Source of the DNA: Halichondria panicea
Lineage: Eukaryota; Porifera; Demospongiae; Suberitida; Halichondriidae
Length of the DNA: 64,000 nt
Direction: 5' to 3'
NCBI RefSeq assembly: GCF_963675165.1
Contig: NC_087377.1
Coordinates: 1,265,501-1,329,500 of the forward strand
Part shown: positions 21,278 through 34,589 of the stretch, piece by piece
How positions within the stretch are numbered: position 1 is the first letter of the stretch
Layout of the letters: each line of letters opens with the position of its first letter
Notes under the pieces: model-generated
Databases searched by the model: none
Seen by the model: only the letters and a program-made list of their open reading frames with translations
What the model was told of the DNA's origin: nothing
Made by a program: the position numbers and the translations under genes

Positions 21278-23128
21278 GGGGATTGCTTATCATGTATTAA
21301 GAAGACTTACTGAAATTTTCCCGTTTCTGTTAGTCTCTTCCCTCTGAGCCAGCCCCTCCAGGAACACTGATCCTTGCAGGTCCTTCCCAGCACTGCACAA
21401 CACTCTGTACCATGGGGGGACACTAGGTCAGCACAACACTCTGTACCATGGGGGGGACACTAGGTCAGCACAACACTCTGTACCATGGGGGGGACACTAG
21501 GTCAGCACAACACTCTGTACCATGGGGGGACACTAGGTCAGCACAACACTCTGTACCATGGGGGGGACACTAGGTCAGCACAACACTCTGTACCATGGGG
21601 GGGACACTAGGTCAGCACAACACTCTGTACCATGGGGGGGACACTAGGTCAGCACAACACTCTGTACCATGGGGGACACACTAGGTCAGCACAACACTCT
21701 GTACCATGGGGGGACACTAGGTCAGCACAACACTCTGTACCATGGGGGGGACACTAGGTCAGCACAACACTCTGTACCATGGGGGGACACTAGGTCAGCA
21801 CAACACTCTGTACCATGGGGGGGACACTAGGTCAGCACAACACTCTGTACCATGGGGGGACACTAGGTCAGCACAACACTCTGTACCATGGGGGGGACAC
21901 TAGGTCAGCACAACACTCTGTACCATGGGGGGGACACTAGGTCAGCACAACACTCTGTACCATGGGGGGACACTAGGTCAGCACAACACTCTGTACCATG
22001 GGGGGACACTAGGTCAGCACAACACTCTGTACCATGGGGGACACTAGGTCAGCACAACACTCTGTACCATGGGGGGGACACTAGGTCAGCACAACACTCT
22101 GTACCATGGGGGGGACACTAGGTCAGCACAACACTCTGTACCATGGGGGGACACTAGGTCAGCACAACACTCTGTACCATGGGGGGACACTAGGTCAGCA
22201 CAACACTCTGTACCATGGGGGGGACACTAGGTCAGCACAACACTCTGTACCATGGGGGGGACACTAGGTCAGCACAACACTCTGTACCATGGGGGGACAC
22301 TAGGTCAGCACAACACTCTGTACCATGGGGGGGACACTAGGTCAGCACAACACTCTGTACCATGGGGGGGACACTAGGTCAGCACAACACTCTGTACCAT
22401 GGGGGACACACTAGGTCAGCACAACACTCTGTACCATGGGGGGACACTAGGTCAGCACAACACTCTGTACCATGGGGGGGACACTAGGTCAGCACAACAC
22501 TCTGTACCATGGGGGGACACTAGGTCAGCACAACACTCTGTACCATGGGGGGGACACTAGGTCAGCACAACACTCTGTACCATGGGGGGACACTAGGTCA
22601 GCACAACACTCTGTACCATGGGGGGGACACTAGGTCAGCACAACACTCTGTACCATGGGGGGGACACTAGGTCAGCACAACACTCTGTACCATGGGGGGA
22701 CACTAGGTCAGCACAACACTCTGTACCATGGGGGGACACTAGGTCAGCACAACACTCTGTACCATGGGGGGACACTAGGTCAGCAGCGATAAATTAATCT
22801 GTTTGCAATCGCATACTTACAATCAGTTCAGTATAATAGATTCTTTTGCAATCGCATATACAAACAAGTCTTGTACAGTTTGTAGCTAAGAATCATTGTC
22901 CATAATATTACATCTAAGCAATAGGGTAGCGTTAATGTGACAAATACACACCCACCCCCCACACACACTACATCCACCCACACACACCACCCACACACCT
23001 CAGCTGGTCTCGACGTGCTAGCTTACTGGCTGCAGCCGCTTCTTTCCTGAGCTCAAAGTCTTCTCTCTTGAGCACTTCCCCTGATCCACGATATCCTAGC
23101 TCCACTAGCTGACGTGCCAGTTCCTCAT

Positions 23129-23175
<47 letters not shown>

Positions 23176-23193
23176 AGTGTGGTGTGTGTGGGT

Positions 23194-23224
<31 letters not shown>

Positions 23225-23458
23225 GAGTGTGGTGTGTGAGTGTGTGGAGTGTGGTGTGTGAGTGTGTGTGTGTGTGTGAGTGTGTGTGTGTGTGCGTGTG
23301 TGTGAGTGTGTGGGTGGGTGAAAAAAAACCCCACTATTACAATAGTCTTAAACTAGATTTTATACGTATAATTATATACCCACCCACCCAGTGGTGCTGG
23401 TTACATTTACTATAGGATGTGTGTGTGTGTGTGTGTGTGTGTGAGTGGGTGTGTGAGT

Positions 23459-23496
<38 letters not shown>

Positions 23497-23852
23497 AGTG
23501 GAATGCAAACCACCAACTACGTAATACCGTAAAAATTACAAGCCACTGCAGATTAGTCTCGCGAGCAGCCGTCGAAGGGGGAAGGACGTCCTTTCCCCTT
23601 CGACGGCTGCTCGCGAGACTAACTGCAGATGTGTTTCTACTCGATATTTCGTAATAAGTGTGTGGGGGTTGGAGGTCACCGTCGCCCCCCACAGTCAATC
23701 AACCCTACCCCCACCTCGAGCTATAACCTCACCTCCAGGTAGAACAGATCAGTTGGTGTTATTTGAGAGTCCAGGTAATCCTCATACGTGGCATACTCGG
23801 TGACTATAGTGTCTGCAGCGCTGTTACTAGCTTCCTCACCAGTAGCCGCCAT
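19357..23852 (-). CDS. CFAP299: Cilia- and flagella-associated protein 299
   Basis: Six exons with GT-AG borders and matching phases: 23852-23733, 23129-22999, 21392-21311, 21159-21082, 20832-20713 and 19431-19357, giving 202 residues. Order and sequence match vertebrate CFAP299 (C4orf22): [83 protein letters not shown] and [13 protein letters not shown]. The start [10 protein letters not shown] is the first Met before the conserved block. About 30 C-terminal residues found in vertebrates are missing; I did not find the last exon. CFAP299 is a conserved protein linked to motile cilia and sperm, fitting flagellated choanocytes or larval cells. Several acceptors sit directly against (CA)n tracts, and one intron is almost entirely minisatellite. 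Confidence 0.93.
19560..20600. repeat. Degenerate repeat tract within a CFAP299 intron
   Basis: Contains three imperfect direct repeats (about 20038, 20130 and 20236) built on TTGCAGCAAA and AACGAGCG. They keep Lys/Arg-rich frames open in several registers but lack splice sites and a stable frame. No gene called. Confidence 0.5.
20868..21005. mobile_element. MITE fragment, same subfamily as 32197-32389
   Basis: The right end AAATTACCCGCTATACGG is present. The interior CGTCACTATCCTAAGCTG and TAAAATAC match the copy at 32197. The left end is truncated. Confidence 0.65.
21162..21275. repeat. GT/GGT microsatellite
   Basis: (TG)n with GGTGG interruptions, touching the acceptor of CFAP299 exon 4 (exon starts at 21159 on the minus strand), so the (CA)n forms its 3' splice-site context. 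Confidence 0.9.
21393..22785. repeat. 36-37-bp minisatellite, about 38 units
   Basis: Unit CACAACACTCTGTACCATGG plus a G-run and ACACTAGGTCAG. The G-run varies (roughly 5-7), shifting the period. The array starts one base beyond the CFAP299 exon 3 acceptor, so the repeat occupies the 3' part of that intron. On the minus strand every unit carries a C-tract followed by ATGGTACAG, an acceptor-like string. Confidence 0.97.
23131..23308. repeat. (GT)n microsatellite
   Basis: Lies immediately upstream (minus sense) of CFAP299 exon 2. It is followed by CCCCACTATTACAATAGTCT (from 23330), a ~70-bp interspersed segment also found at 13315 and, diverged, at 44405. Confidence 0.9.
23419..23495. repeat. 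(GT)n microsatellite
   Basis: Pure to near-pure TG in CFAP299 intron 1. It abuts the interspersed segment, just as the microsatellite at 13379 does. Confidence 0.9.
23550..23623. repeat. Hairpin element with TAGTCTCGCGAGCAG arms
   Basis: Almost perfect palindrome: AGTCTCGCGAGCAGCCGTCG on the left and its complement on the right, with a centre of about 10 bases. A longer element with the same arms is at 35557-35965. Confidence 0.85.
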
Positions 23853-24688
23853 CTTTTACAGTTCAGAAAGCTGGCGTTGTCATAGCAGTGGTAAGGGTCT
23901 TGTGTGTTTGTATCGGGTAAAGAGCGGCAGATTAATAATTGCATTATTGACGTCCACTATAATTAAATGGCCACCCAGACCCAACATTAACAACTAATAC
24001 TGCTCCTGCTCTGTATCGTGGCTTCCCTGTTTAGCACAAGCACTGGTATAATAATAAAAAGTGTTGTGTCTGATATTATTCTGGAGCTGTAATGCATTCA
24101 ATTTATATGCAACGTTACAATGTTCGATAACAAACGTGTTTTATACTTTAATACGTGTTTTTTTGTACTGCAGGTAGCGATGACAACCATGTGTGGCTTC
24201 TCGGAGAGGACTCAGGTTACCATGACAACTACGATACTATCTACTCGTCATGTGACACAACTAGCATCGTAGCACTGACAAAGGTACGTCAGCTTGACTA
24301 TTATTATTATATATAAATCACCCGAACCCTAACTCATTACTAATATTTTAAATATACTCTTTAATATTAAATTTTGATAGGCCTTTCAAAGAGCTACAAA
24401 ACACATTCTTTAGATTTGTAATTGGACAATCCTAACTCAAGTTATCGATCATCAAAGATCAAAGAAAAATATTATGTCTAGAAAATACTTGGGTATGAAG
24501 GAAACCGTATGTATGACTAATTTTACCCTTCATCTCAGGACAGACTACATGTTGACTACTACACTGCTGTGGAACAGCTGAGAATGATTAGATTCAACTT
24601 CCCTCTAGCGGTTGATTTTGTGGTCACTCGAATGATTAACGAGGAACAACAGGACGAAGTCTTCGTGACCGTACATGAAGGTACGTAT

Positions 24689-24725
<37 letters not shown>

Positions 24726-25866
24726 TGAGATGTGTGTGGGTGTGTGAGGTGTGAGGTGTGAGATGTGTGTGGGTGTGTTGTGTGTGTTGTGTGTGTGAGG
24801 TGTGAGATGTGTGTGTGTGTGTGTTGTGTGTGTGCGATGTGGGTGTGTGTGTGTGTGTGAGGTGTGAGATGTGTGTGGGTGTGTGAGGTGTGAGGTGTGA
24901 GATGTGTGTGGGTGTGTTGTGTGTGTTGTGTGTGTGAGGTGTGAGATGTGTGTGTGTGTGTGTTGTGTGTGTGCGATGTGGGTGTGTGTGTGCGGTGTGC
25001 GATGTGGGTGTGTGTGTAAAATATAGATTAATCATGGCTGTTCAAATAATTATTATGCTTTATTTAACACTGATGGGTCCTCTGTAATTTGATAGTAGAG
25101 TTTAGATTTTGTAAAAGCCATTCTCTAAATTTACTAACGGAACTAAAGTTATGGCCGTTCAAAGATGCATGCCTATAGTTAACGCTGTGATTTCCCACAA
25201 GTGTAGTTTTTTTTAGGGTGGGGGGGAAGTGTCCCCTTTAGTAGTACTGTCCCTACAATGCTCACACTAATCATTGTTGACCTCCCTAAACACACACACA
25301 CACACTATCAATCCACACTCCCCACCACCCACACACACACAGGTTATATGAGCATCAACAGATTTGGCAACTTCACGATCTTCCCCATCTCCATGGGCAA
25401 ATCCTCTAGCCTCATCATGATCTCCAACCTTGCTTGTACCACTCCCGCCCACACCACACACATACTCTGTGTCAATGTAATCAAAGGAACGCAAAAAATA
25501 TGCAAGGACGATATTCCACCTGGTTCCCACGGTTACTCGGACATCCGCCCACGTTTGCAACTTGTTTATATAGTGACACCGGATCAAAAGACGATTTTGA
25601 AATTCAACGTTAGCGATGATTGTCTTGTATTGATATCTAAGAAGTCTGGAAATGACTACGGTAGTGCCATGTGGTTTTCTTATAATAATGGTTTGACATT
25701 ATTTCTGAGTAATGGACTGGCTTTGAATGCTGTTGATCTAGAGGCTACTGGAACATTGGGTGGGGAAGATGTCGGCACTGTACACTATAGCTTTGTGTCA
25801 CAACTATACAGTCAGGCAAGCCAGCTGGGAGGATCTAGCAAACTATACTTACATGGCCTATCATGA
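23788..25866 (+). CDS. Putative secreted protein of unknown family
   Basis: Exons 23788-23890, 24174-24283, 24539-24680 and 25343-25866, with junction phases 1, 0 and 1 all matching and 292 residues in total. Exon 1 encodes a signal-peptide-like start ([20 protein letters not shown]) and a GTAAGG donor. It lies antisense over CFAP299 exon 1. The mature part contains NHVWLLGEDSGYHDNYD, FNFPLAVDFVVTRM and a long C-terminal exon with NRFGNFTIFPISMGK and a few Cys. There is no transmembrane segment. A poly(A) signal follows at 25887. Exons 2-4 look solid. Exon 1 is inferred from phase and signal-peptide character, since no other ATG precedes exon 2. I do not recognise the family. Confidence 0.7.
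24692..25015. repeat. GT-rich compound microsatellite
   Basis: (TG)n with GAGGTGTGAGATG interruptions. The pattern 24720-24842 is repeated almost exactly at 24859-24975, so it is a duplicated microsatellite. It fills the start of the last intron of the secreted-protein gene. Confidence 0.92.
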
Positions 25867-25886
25867 CCATACGAAATGATGTCATG

Positions 25887-25892
25887 AATAAA
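25887..25892 (+). terminator. Poly(A) signal AATAAA
   Basis: AATAAA 21 bases after the stop codon of the secreted-protein gene. Confidence 0.6.
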
Positions 25893-26129
25893 GTATTCCG
25901 TGGTCGGATTTATCTAGTAATGGTACAGAGACTATTCCAAGCCCGAATGGCTACAGTATCGTCCGTCCAATCAGCTTGCAGTATTGTCAGATGGACTTTG
26001 CATATGCTTTAGTTACATACAAGAGGGAAAAAGACAATTTCCTTAGAACAGGTGTCGCTTATATTAAGTCTTATTTTTGAATTTTGCTGTTCATTAATTT
26101 TGCTATAATTATGTACGTATGTTATTGCC

Positions 26130-26260
26130 CAGCCAGAGTGCAACATGCCATATTATGTTGCCGAGGGCATTATGTCATCCCATAGATACTATGAATTACT
26201 GTAATTTATAGTATCTATGGTCATCCAGTGCAATATATGGCATGTTGCACGAGGGCGCCT
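26130..26260. repeat. Palindromic repeat
   Basis: GTGCAACATGCCATAT is mirrored by ATATGGCATGTTGCAC, with an inner hairpin CCATAGATACTATGAA and its complement. It is followed by a second palindrome with arms CAATGTAGCACTCGT and ACGAGTGCTACATTG (about 26270-26395). Confidence 0.75.
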
Positions 26261-26422
26261 GGTCAAGTTCCAATGTAGCACTCGTCCAGCTGAGTCAGCT
26301 TTTATAGCATCATAATGATATTCATGGGTAATACACCTTGGGCGGACCTTGTGCGGGCAATTACCGGTCCAACGAGTGCTACATTGGAAATTGACCAGGC
26401 GTTCTTTCAGATAACGAACGGC

Positions 26423-26490
26423 TGGTCTCGAGGCTAACTCTAGAATAGCCTCGAGACCAGCCGTTTGTTATCTGGTCTCGAGGCTAACTC
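26423..26490. repeat. Hairpin element, TAGCCTCGA family
   Basis: Head-to-head copies of GGCTGGTCTCGAGGCTAACT and its complement, followed by a third partial copy. Related hairpins lie at about 15170, 31700, 31878, 33484, 41392 and 59183. Confidence 0.8.
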
Positions 26491-26504
26491 TAGAAGCGGC
26501 TCTT

Positions 26505-26690
26505 TTTGGTGTTACTAAGACAGTGGTGTTATGTTGCTATGCCCTCAGGATATAAACTAGTTATAACACGTCCACTCGGGATGCATGGCATATATTGCAC
26601 TCAGCCCTCGGGGCTTACGCCCTCGTGCTTCAGTGCAATATATTCCATACATGTCATCCCTTGTGCCCGTGTTATAACTATAGATCTAAC
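26505..26690. repeat. Interspersed palindromic repeat, copy 2
   Basis: Reverse-orientation copy of 6120-6300, with the same ATATATTGCACTCAG palindrome core and TTACTAAGACAGTG border. Confidence 0.8.
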
Positions 26691-26959
26691 ATATTCTGAA
26701 AGAAATACGTAAACAAGATGCAGGCAAAGCTTTATGTTTTTGGTAAACAGTGCATTGAACCGACTTTTCGTGATAATCTGCATATTCCTCTAGCTGGCAG
26801 TATGCGGCCTGGAATCGAGGATATACTAGACAAGATTAATTTTAACGCGCATGTGCAGTATAATTGTGAGAGCACGTATAAAAGTAGTGAATGTAGCCTA
26901 GGATACTTTCATACTGAGTTGCAAGAAGCATTAGTCCATGATGAGTTATATATGTAGGT

Positions 26960-27190
26960 AGCATGTTTTTCAGTAATGGTGTGAGGGGGGAATAACTGAC
27001 TGATTAATAAAGCTATTGATTCCATGCTTTTCCTCTGAGTAATTGTAAGCTACCACAGTTATGTAGGTATCATGTTTTTCAGTAATGGTGTGAGGGGGGA
27101 ATAACTGACTGGCCTACTCATAATTAACTCACACCTTTCGTCCCTAATTGTTATAGTTACCACAGTTATGTGGGGAATACTGACTGGCCA
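26960..27190. repeat. Short local duplication upstream of the SRCR gene
   Basis: CATGTTTTTCAGTAATGGTG plus the following GAGGGGGGAATAACTGACTG occurs at 26960 and again at 27069. No promoter or signal-peptide exon for the SRCR gene could be identified here. Confidence 0.6.
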
Positions 27191-27335
27191 CTATTATGAG
27201 CCAATATCAGCTGCACACTGACTAATAAGACATAATTATAACAAGCCAGCTGTGAGCTAGAGAATCAGAGACATCAATTAATATGTTATGGATTCTAGCC
27301 GTGAGTGGTAATAATTCTTCATTTCGTGCCCTCAG

Positions 27336-30714
<3,379 letters not shown>

Positions 30715-30935
30715 CTGAAAGTAGTGAACTTTTAATAAGAGGCATTGCAAATTGCAATTGACTGTATAATTATAGCTGTTAGTGATAGCAAACTTCTATT
30801 ATTTTTTTAAGTTTAGACGATGAGAATTTTGTTCCTCATTTTTTCACAAACTATTTTCAAAAGCAAACTCTTCGGCTGATTTTTTACAATTAAATTTTAA
30901 TGAATGTATATACAGCGCGTATTATGGTTTTAGCC

Positions 30936-30941
30936 AATAAA
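30936..30941 (+). terminator. Poly(A) signal AATAAA
   Basis: First AATAAA after the SRCR stop codon (30714), within a plausible 3' UTR of ~220 bases. Confidence 0.5.
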
Positions 30942-31009
30942 TGATCGATTTCACACAATTTAAATGACATGTACCAATACAAAATAATAGTTTATTCTAC
31001 TGTTCACAC

Positions 31010-31050
31010 AAATAGAAATATAAGTGCCTCGAAAATTTCGCGCTATACAA
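31010..31050. repeat. Solo right end of a CCGTATAGCGCG-type MITE
   Basis: AAATATAAGTGCCTCGAAAA then TTTCGCGCTATAC match the right end of the element at 44148-44377. No left end is present. Confidence 0.6.
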
Positions 31051-31877
31051 GCATATGTAAGATCTAGTGTTTATTTAATACCTCTTTCTTGAGGTTTGCG
31101 GAAAGTATATAATTTGCTTTCCGGCAATGCCTATATCTTTCGTTTCCAAAATTCTCAGTAACATACTGTAGTAGACTTGTTCACTATCTGGAACTCCAGC
31201 CTGCACTTAGCTCATGGGACTCCATGCAGTTACTGCGTACTGGCTGGGACTCCAGCTCACGCAATTTGATACCGCGTACTGGCTAGGAACTCATAGCTGA
31301 GACACCAGTTAAAGGTCAGGACGCCAGCTGAACTCCTTTTTTACTTTTATTTTAGTTGGACATCTAGAAACTATGTGTATTGCCAGCTCACGCAAATGTA
31401 GGAAAACAAGTATATAGCTGTTATACCTAAAGCAATTAATCCCTTCCCGGCCCTTTTGATACAATGCCTTGCCATCACTCGTAAATGTATTTTTTTATTG
31501 TTGTGAAGTCCTATTGCTACAATGGTCTAACTAGGTAGATGGTTCAAGTATTGTTAAGGAAGTGCAAGCTATTAATTATTATAAGCAGCAGAATTCTTAC
31601 ACCGACAGTAAAACTTAAGGTTTGTCTTTCTGGTGATTATAGACATGCAAAGCTATGCATAGCAGACTATATGCAAGCAAAGTCAGCAGCCCTGCCCTTA
31701 GCCTCGAGGGGCTGGAGTCGAGGCTACCTGCCCTCAAATGTGTTTGTTTGGTAAAGATCATTAATCACACAGATGAATAATAATTATGATAAATAATGTT
31801 TATTATAGCAACAAAGAAAGAGTCAATGACTTTTATGAGCAAAATGCATAATTATGGATTCGCTAGTTAAAGGTTAG

Positions 31878-31932
31878 CCTCGATTCAAGGCCGATTAAAA
31901 TACGTATTTTAATCGGCCTTGAATCGAGGCTA
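31878..31932. repeat. Hairpin element, TAGCCTCGA family
   Basis: TTAGCCTCGATTCAAGGCCG followed by ATTAAAATACG and the inverted complement: a near-perfect palindrome. A shorter relative lies at 31700-31728. Confidence 0.85.
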
Positions 31933-32007
31933 GTTAAAGGTGAATTAGTCATTGCATGTGAGGGGGCGCTATCCCAACTCGTACTTCTTGTCCAGTGCGG
32001 CGTACGC

Positions 32008-33440
32008 CTACAGAGTATTGTGGAGCAGCTGGTCATAATATCTCAGATCCTTCACAGAGGGAGGGAGTTTGGGAATGGTGGCCAACTTTGTTATAAATGT
32101 TCTGAGTTTGCAGCTTAGCTCTTGGTGAAACCCCCTCCTCATCTGTTAGCTGATATCTGTACAATAATTATGAACAGTGATACGATCTTGTTAAAGTACC
32201 GTATATAGTGGGTTGTTTTCGTACGGTAGGAATTTTCGTATCTTTCGTATTGAAAATCATTATACGAAAATTGAAATTGCAATACATTCAACGTCACTAT
32301 CTTGAGCTGAGTGTACGAATATAAAATACGAATGGGTATATAGTCTGTACGAAAATTTTGCACCAACAAAAATTACCTGCTATACGGTATGCAGCATATA
32401 ATTATGGATCTAATTTCAATGATTTTGAAAGCTTAGAAAGAGACCTTTCAAATGGTGCCATCAAAGTTCAGATAAAAGTATTTGCCAATTTTCCCATACT
32501 ATGGATAATAATAGCCCATGGATCCAAGGGAGAAAAATGACAAATTATGGCCCCGACTAATAAAAATGTTGATATTGATACTCGAGTTACGGCTGTTTAG
32601 ATATAATGTTCAACTACTAAAATAGTCTATATAATACTATTCAACCATAATTTTAGATATTCCTAACTCAAGTTATGGACCATCACAATAATTAAGATAG
32701 CTACTAAAGCACTCCCTCCACACACACACTCACTTTAGGCACAAACAGAAGATGATTTTTTCTCGTCATCAAACAAGAAATGGGAATGGAAGTCAGTGAG
32801 GCGGTCCTCATCCGTGGGAAACTTCTGTTCCCTTGTGAAGACATTATTCTGACACAGCTTCTCTACACGTGTGTGTTAAAACTGTGTGTGGGGGAGCATG
32901 TTTATAAGATGCTCAACAATGGGAGATATTAATATTGAGTTGAATCAAAAGCTTGTAATAAGTAAATAGTGCATTCTGTAGCTATTGGAGAGGACTATAT
33001 ATCACACGCCTGACAACTACACCACCACAATAATTATTACCTCACATTATACTTGCACCATTTGATAGCTCTTTCAAAGAGCTACAAAATGCATTCTTTA
33101 GAATTGTATAGGACAATCTCAACTCAAGTTATTGCCAATCAAAGATAGCTTCTGAAATAGTAATGTCTCGTATAATTATTTCATTAAATCACCTTTCCCC
33201 TGAGCTCAATGTCTGGTTCTAGACTGAGTGTTAGTAGTCGCTGGTCAATATTCTGTTCAGCGCTGGATATCTGACCACCGATAACTGTACGAGGAAAATA
33301 AATAAGACATTCTTTTATAGAGATGATTGATACTAGGTGCATGCAGAATACAATGGCTGGTAGATCTAGACCTTTCTGTACAGGATGCTGTACTCGTGGT
33401 AGCTCTTTATGACAGGAAAGACTTGTGTTGTTGAGGTAGC
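32008..33440 (-). CDS. Unrecognised multi-exon gene (tentative)
   Basis: Four exon-like segments with GT-AG borders in a phase-0 chain. One ends at 33372 (STTQVFPVIKSYHEYSILYR). The others are 33270-33193 (ISSAEQNIDQRLLTLSLEPD, IELRGK), 32862-32734, and 32142-32008 (LRTFITKLATIPKLPPSVK, then DLRYYDQLLHNTL and a stop). The third segment is ambiguous: the phase-0 frame is open and reaches the donor, but another frame (FPTDEDRLTDFHSHFLFDDE) looks more protein-like and ends in a stop, so a frameshift is possible. I do not recognise the family. The 5' end is not found; a hairpin element lies at 33484-33537. Confidence 0.4.
32197..32389. mobile_element. TA-target MITE, internal to the unrecognised gene
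   Basis: Termini TACCGTATATAGTGGGTTG and AAATTACCTGCTATACGGTA. Its interior is shared with the fragment at 20868-21005, defining a subfamily. Confidence 0.8.
32570..32700. repeat. Degenerate interspersed repeat (AACTCAAGTTAT family)
   Basis: Shares the GGACAATCCTAACTCAAGTT core and a TCAAAGAGCTACAAAA flank with segments near 20582, 24400, 25130 and 33070-33145. All lie in introns or spacers. Non-coding. Confidence 0.6.
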
Positions 33441-33483
33441 AGCGCCGTGCTCGCAAGTACTAGCGCTAGTGCAAGTACTTTGT

Positions 33484-33537
33484 TAGCCTCGAGACCAGGC
33501 CTTGTATATTTTAATCGCGGCCTGGATTCGAGGCTTT
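33484..33537. repeat. Hairpin element, TAGCCTCGA family
   Basis: Arms TTAGCCTCGAGACCAGGCC and GGCCTGGATTCGAGGCT around an AT-rich loop. Confidence 0.8.
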
Positions 33538-33724
33538 GTTACCACATGGCCAGTGGGTAAGGATCCTCAAACAAATATCACAACCAAAACCAAACAAACA
33601 ACAAAAGGGTCACTAAACTAGAAAGCTTGAACTGAAATAAATTCCCTGATATGCATTGGGGGAAATCCCCAAAACAAAATAATATGCATTCCAACTGAAG
33701 GTAAACAAAAACAAATTAATTATT

Positions 33725-34550
33725 CTATTGCTGTGAATCTATTGAGTCAGTGTTGGGGTCAGAGTTCATTGGTTGCCTAGATGACTCTAACGGTATAATA
33801 GGTGAAGGGAAACGATAATTTGCTGGAGCAGGTGAAAATGGAAACATTGGGAAGGACACGGGATTCAAATTAAATCGTGATGACTGTCCCAGCATTGAGC
33901 TGTGTGAAGAAGGTCCAGTGAAATGGTTGGGGAGTGGTGTATTGAATGAACCACCCCCGGGTACAAAGGTCGATTGCCCTGTGCTCATTAAACCAGTAGC
34001 TGAGGGGTACATGTGTTGAGGGTACGCTTGTGATCCGTGAGTGGGCGGGGCTGACTGCATGGATTCCACTTGTTGGCGAAGAGAAGATATTGTATTCCAG
34101 AGTGGTGTCAAGAGTGGTGTCAAGTCACTAATAGAGAGTGGAGCAGTAGAGCTTTGTGCTGTTTGTGATTGAGTATTGGGACCATTGCTGTCTTGAGATA
34201 CATTGCTTTGATCATGTGACACTCCACTCGTATCATGTGATCTGTCCCCCTCCTGAGTGGTAGTATTAGTATTCGTTTGTACTCCTTTTTTCTTTCGTGG
34301 GTTAGTTTTGTTCTTGGATTTCTGAGCGTGTCCAGTTGAGGTCTTGTCAGAACTACAGAAATCTTTCCAACTGCCGTACACCAGAGGAGATTCAACAAAG
34401 CTCTCGGCCAGTCCGGAGGTGACAAACTTCCTGTAGGTGTGGCGTGAGCGACTGGGCGTGTCATGTGACGTGGTAGAGGAGTCATGTGATTTGCTTGAAT
34501 CTCTGTGCACTAGTACGACAATGTCAAATCCTAACAGAGACAGTTGGTCA

Positions 34551-34589
<39 letters not shown>

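Noticed and set aside
21393-22785. CRISPR-like array of short repeats
   Set aside because: The units are directly adjacent with no unique spacers and vary only in G-run length. It is a minisatellite in an intron of a eukaryotic gene.
26718-26957. 79-residue plus-strand frame upstream of the SRCR gene
   Set aside because: No signal peptide, no donor in the phase needed by the first SRCR exon, and no recognisable domain.
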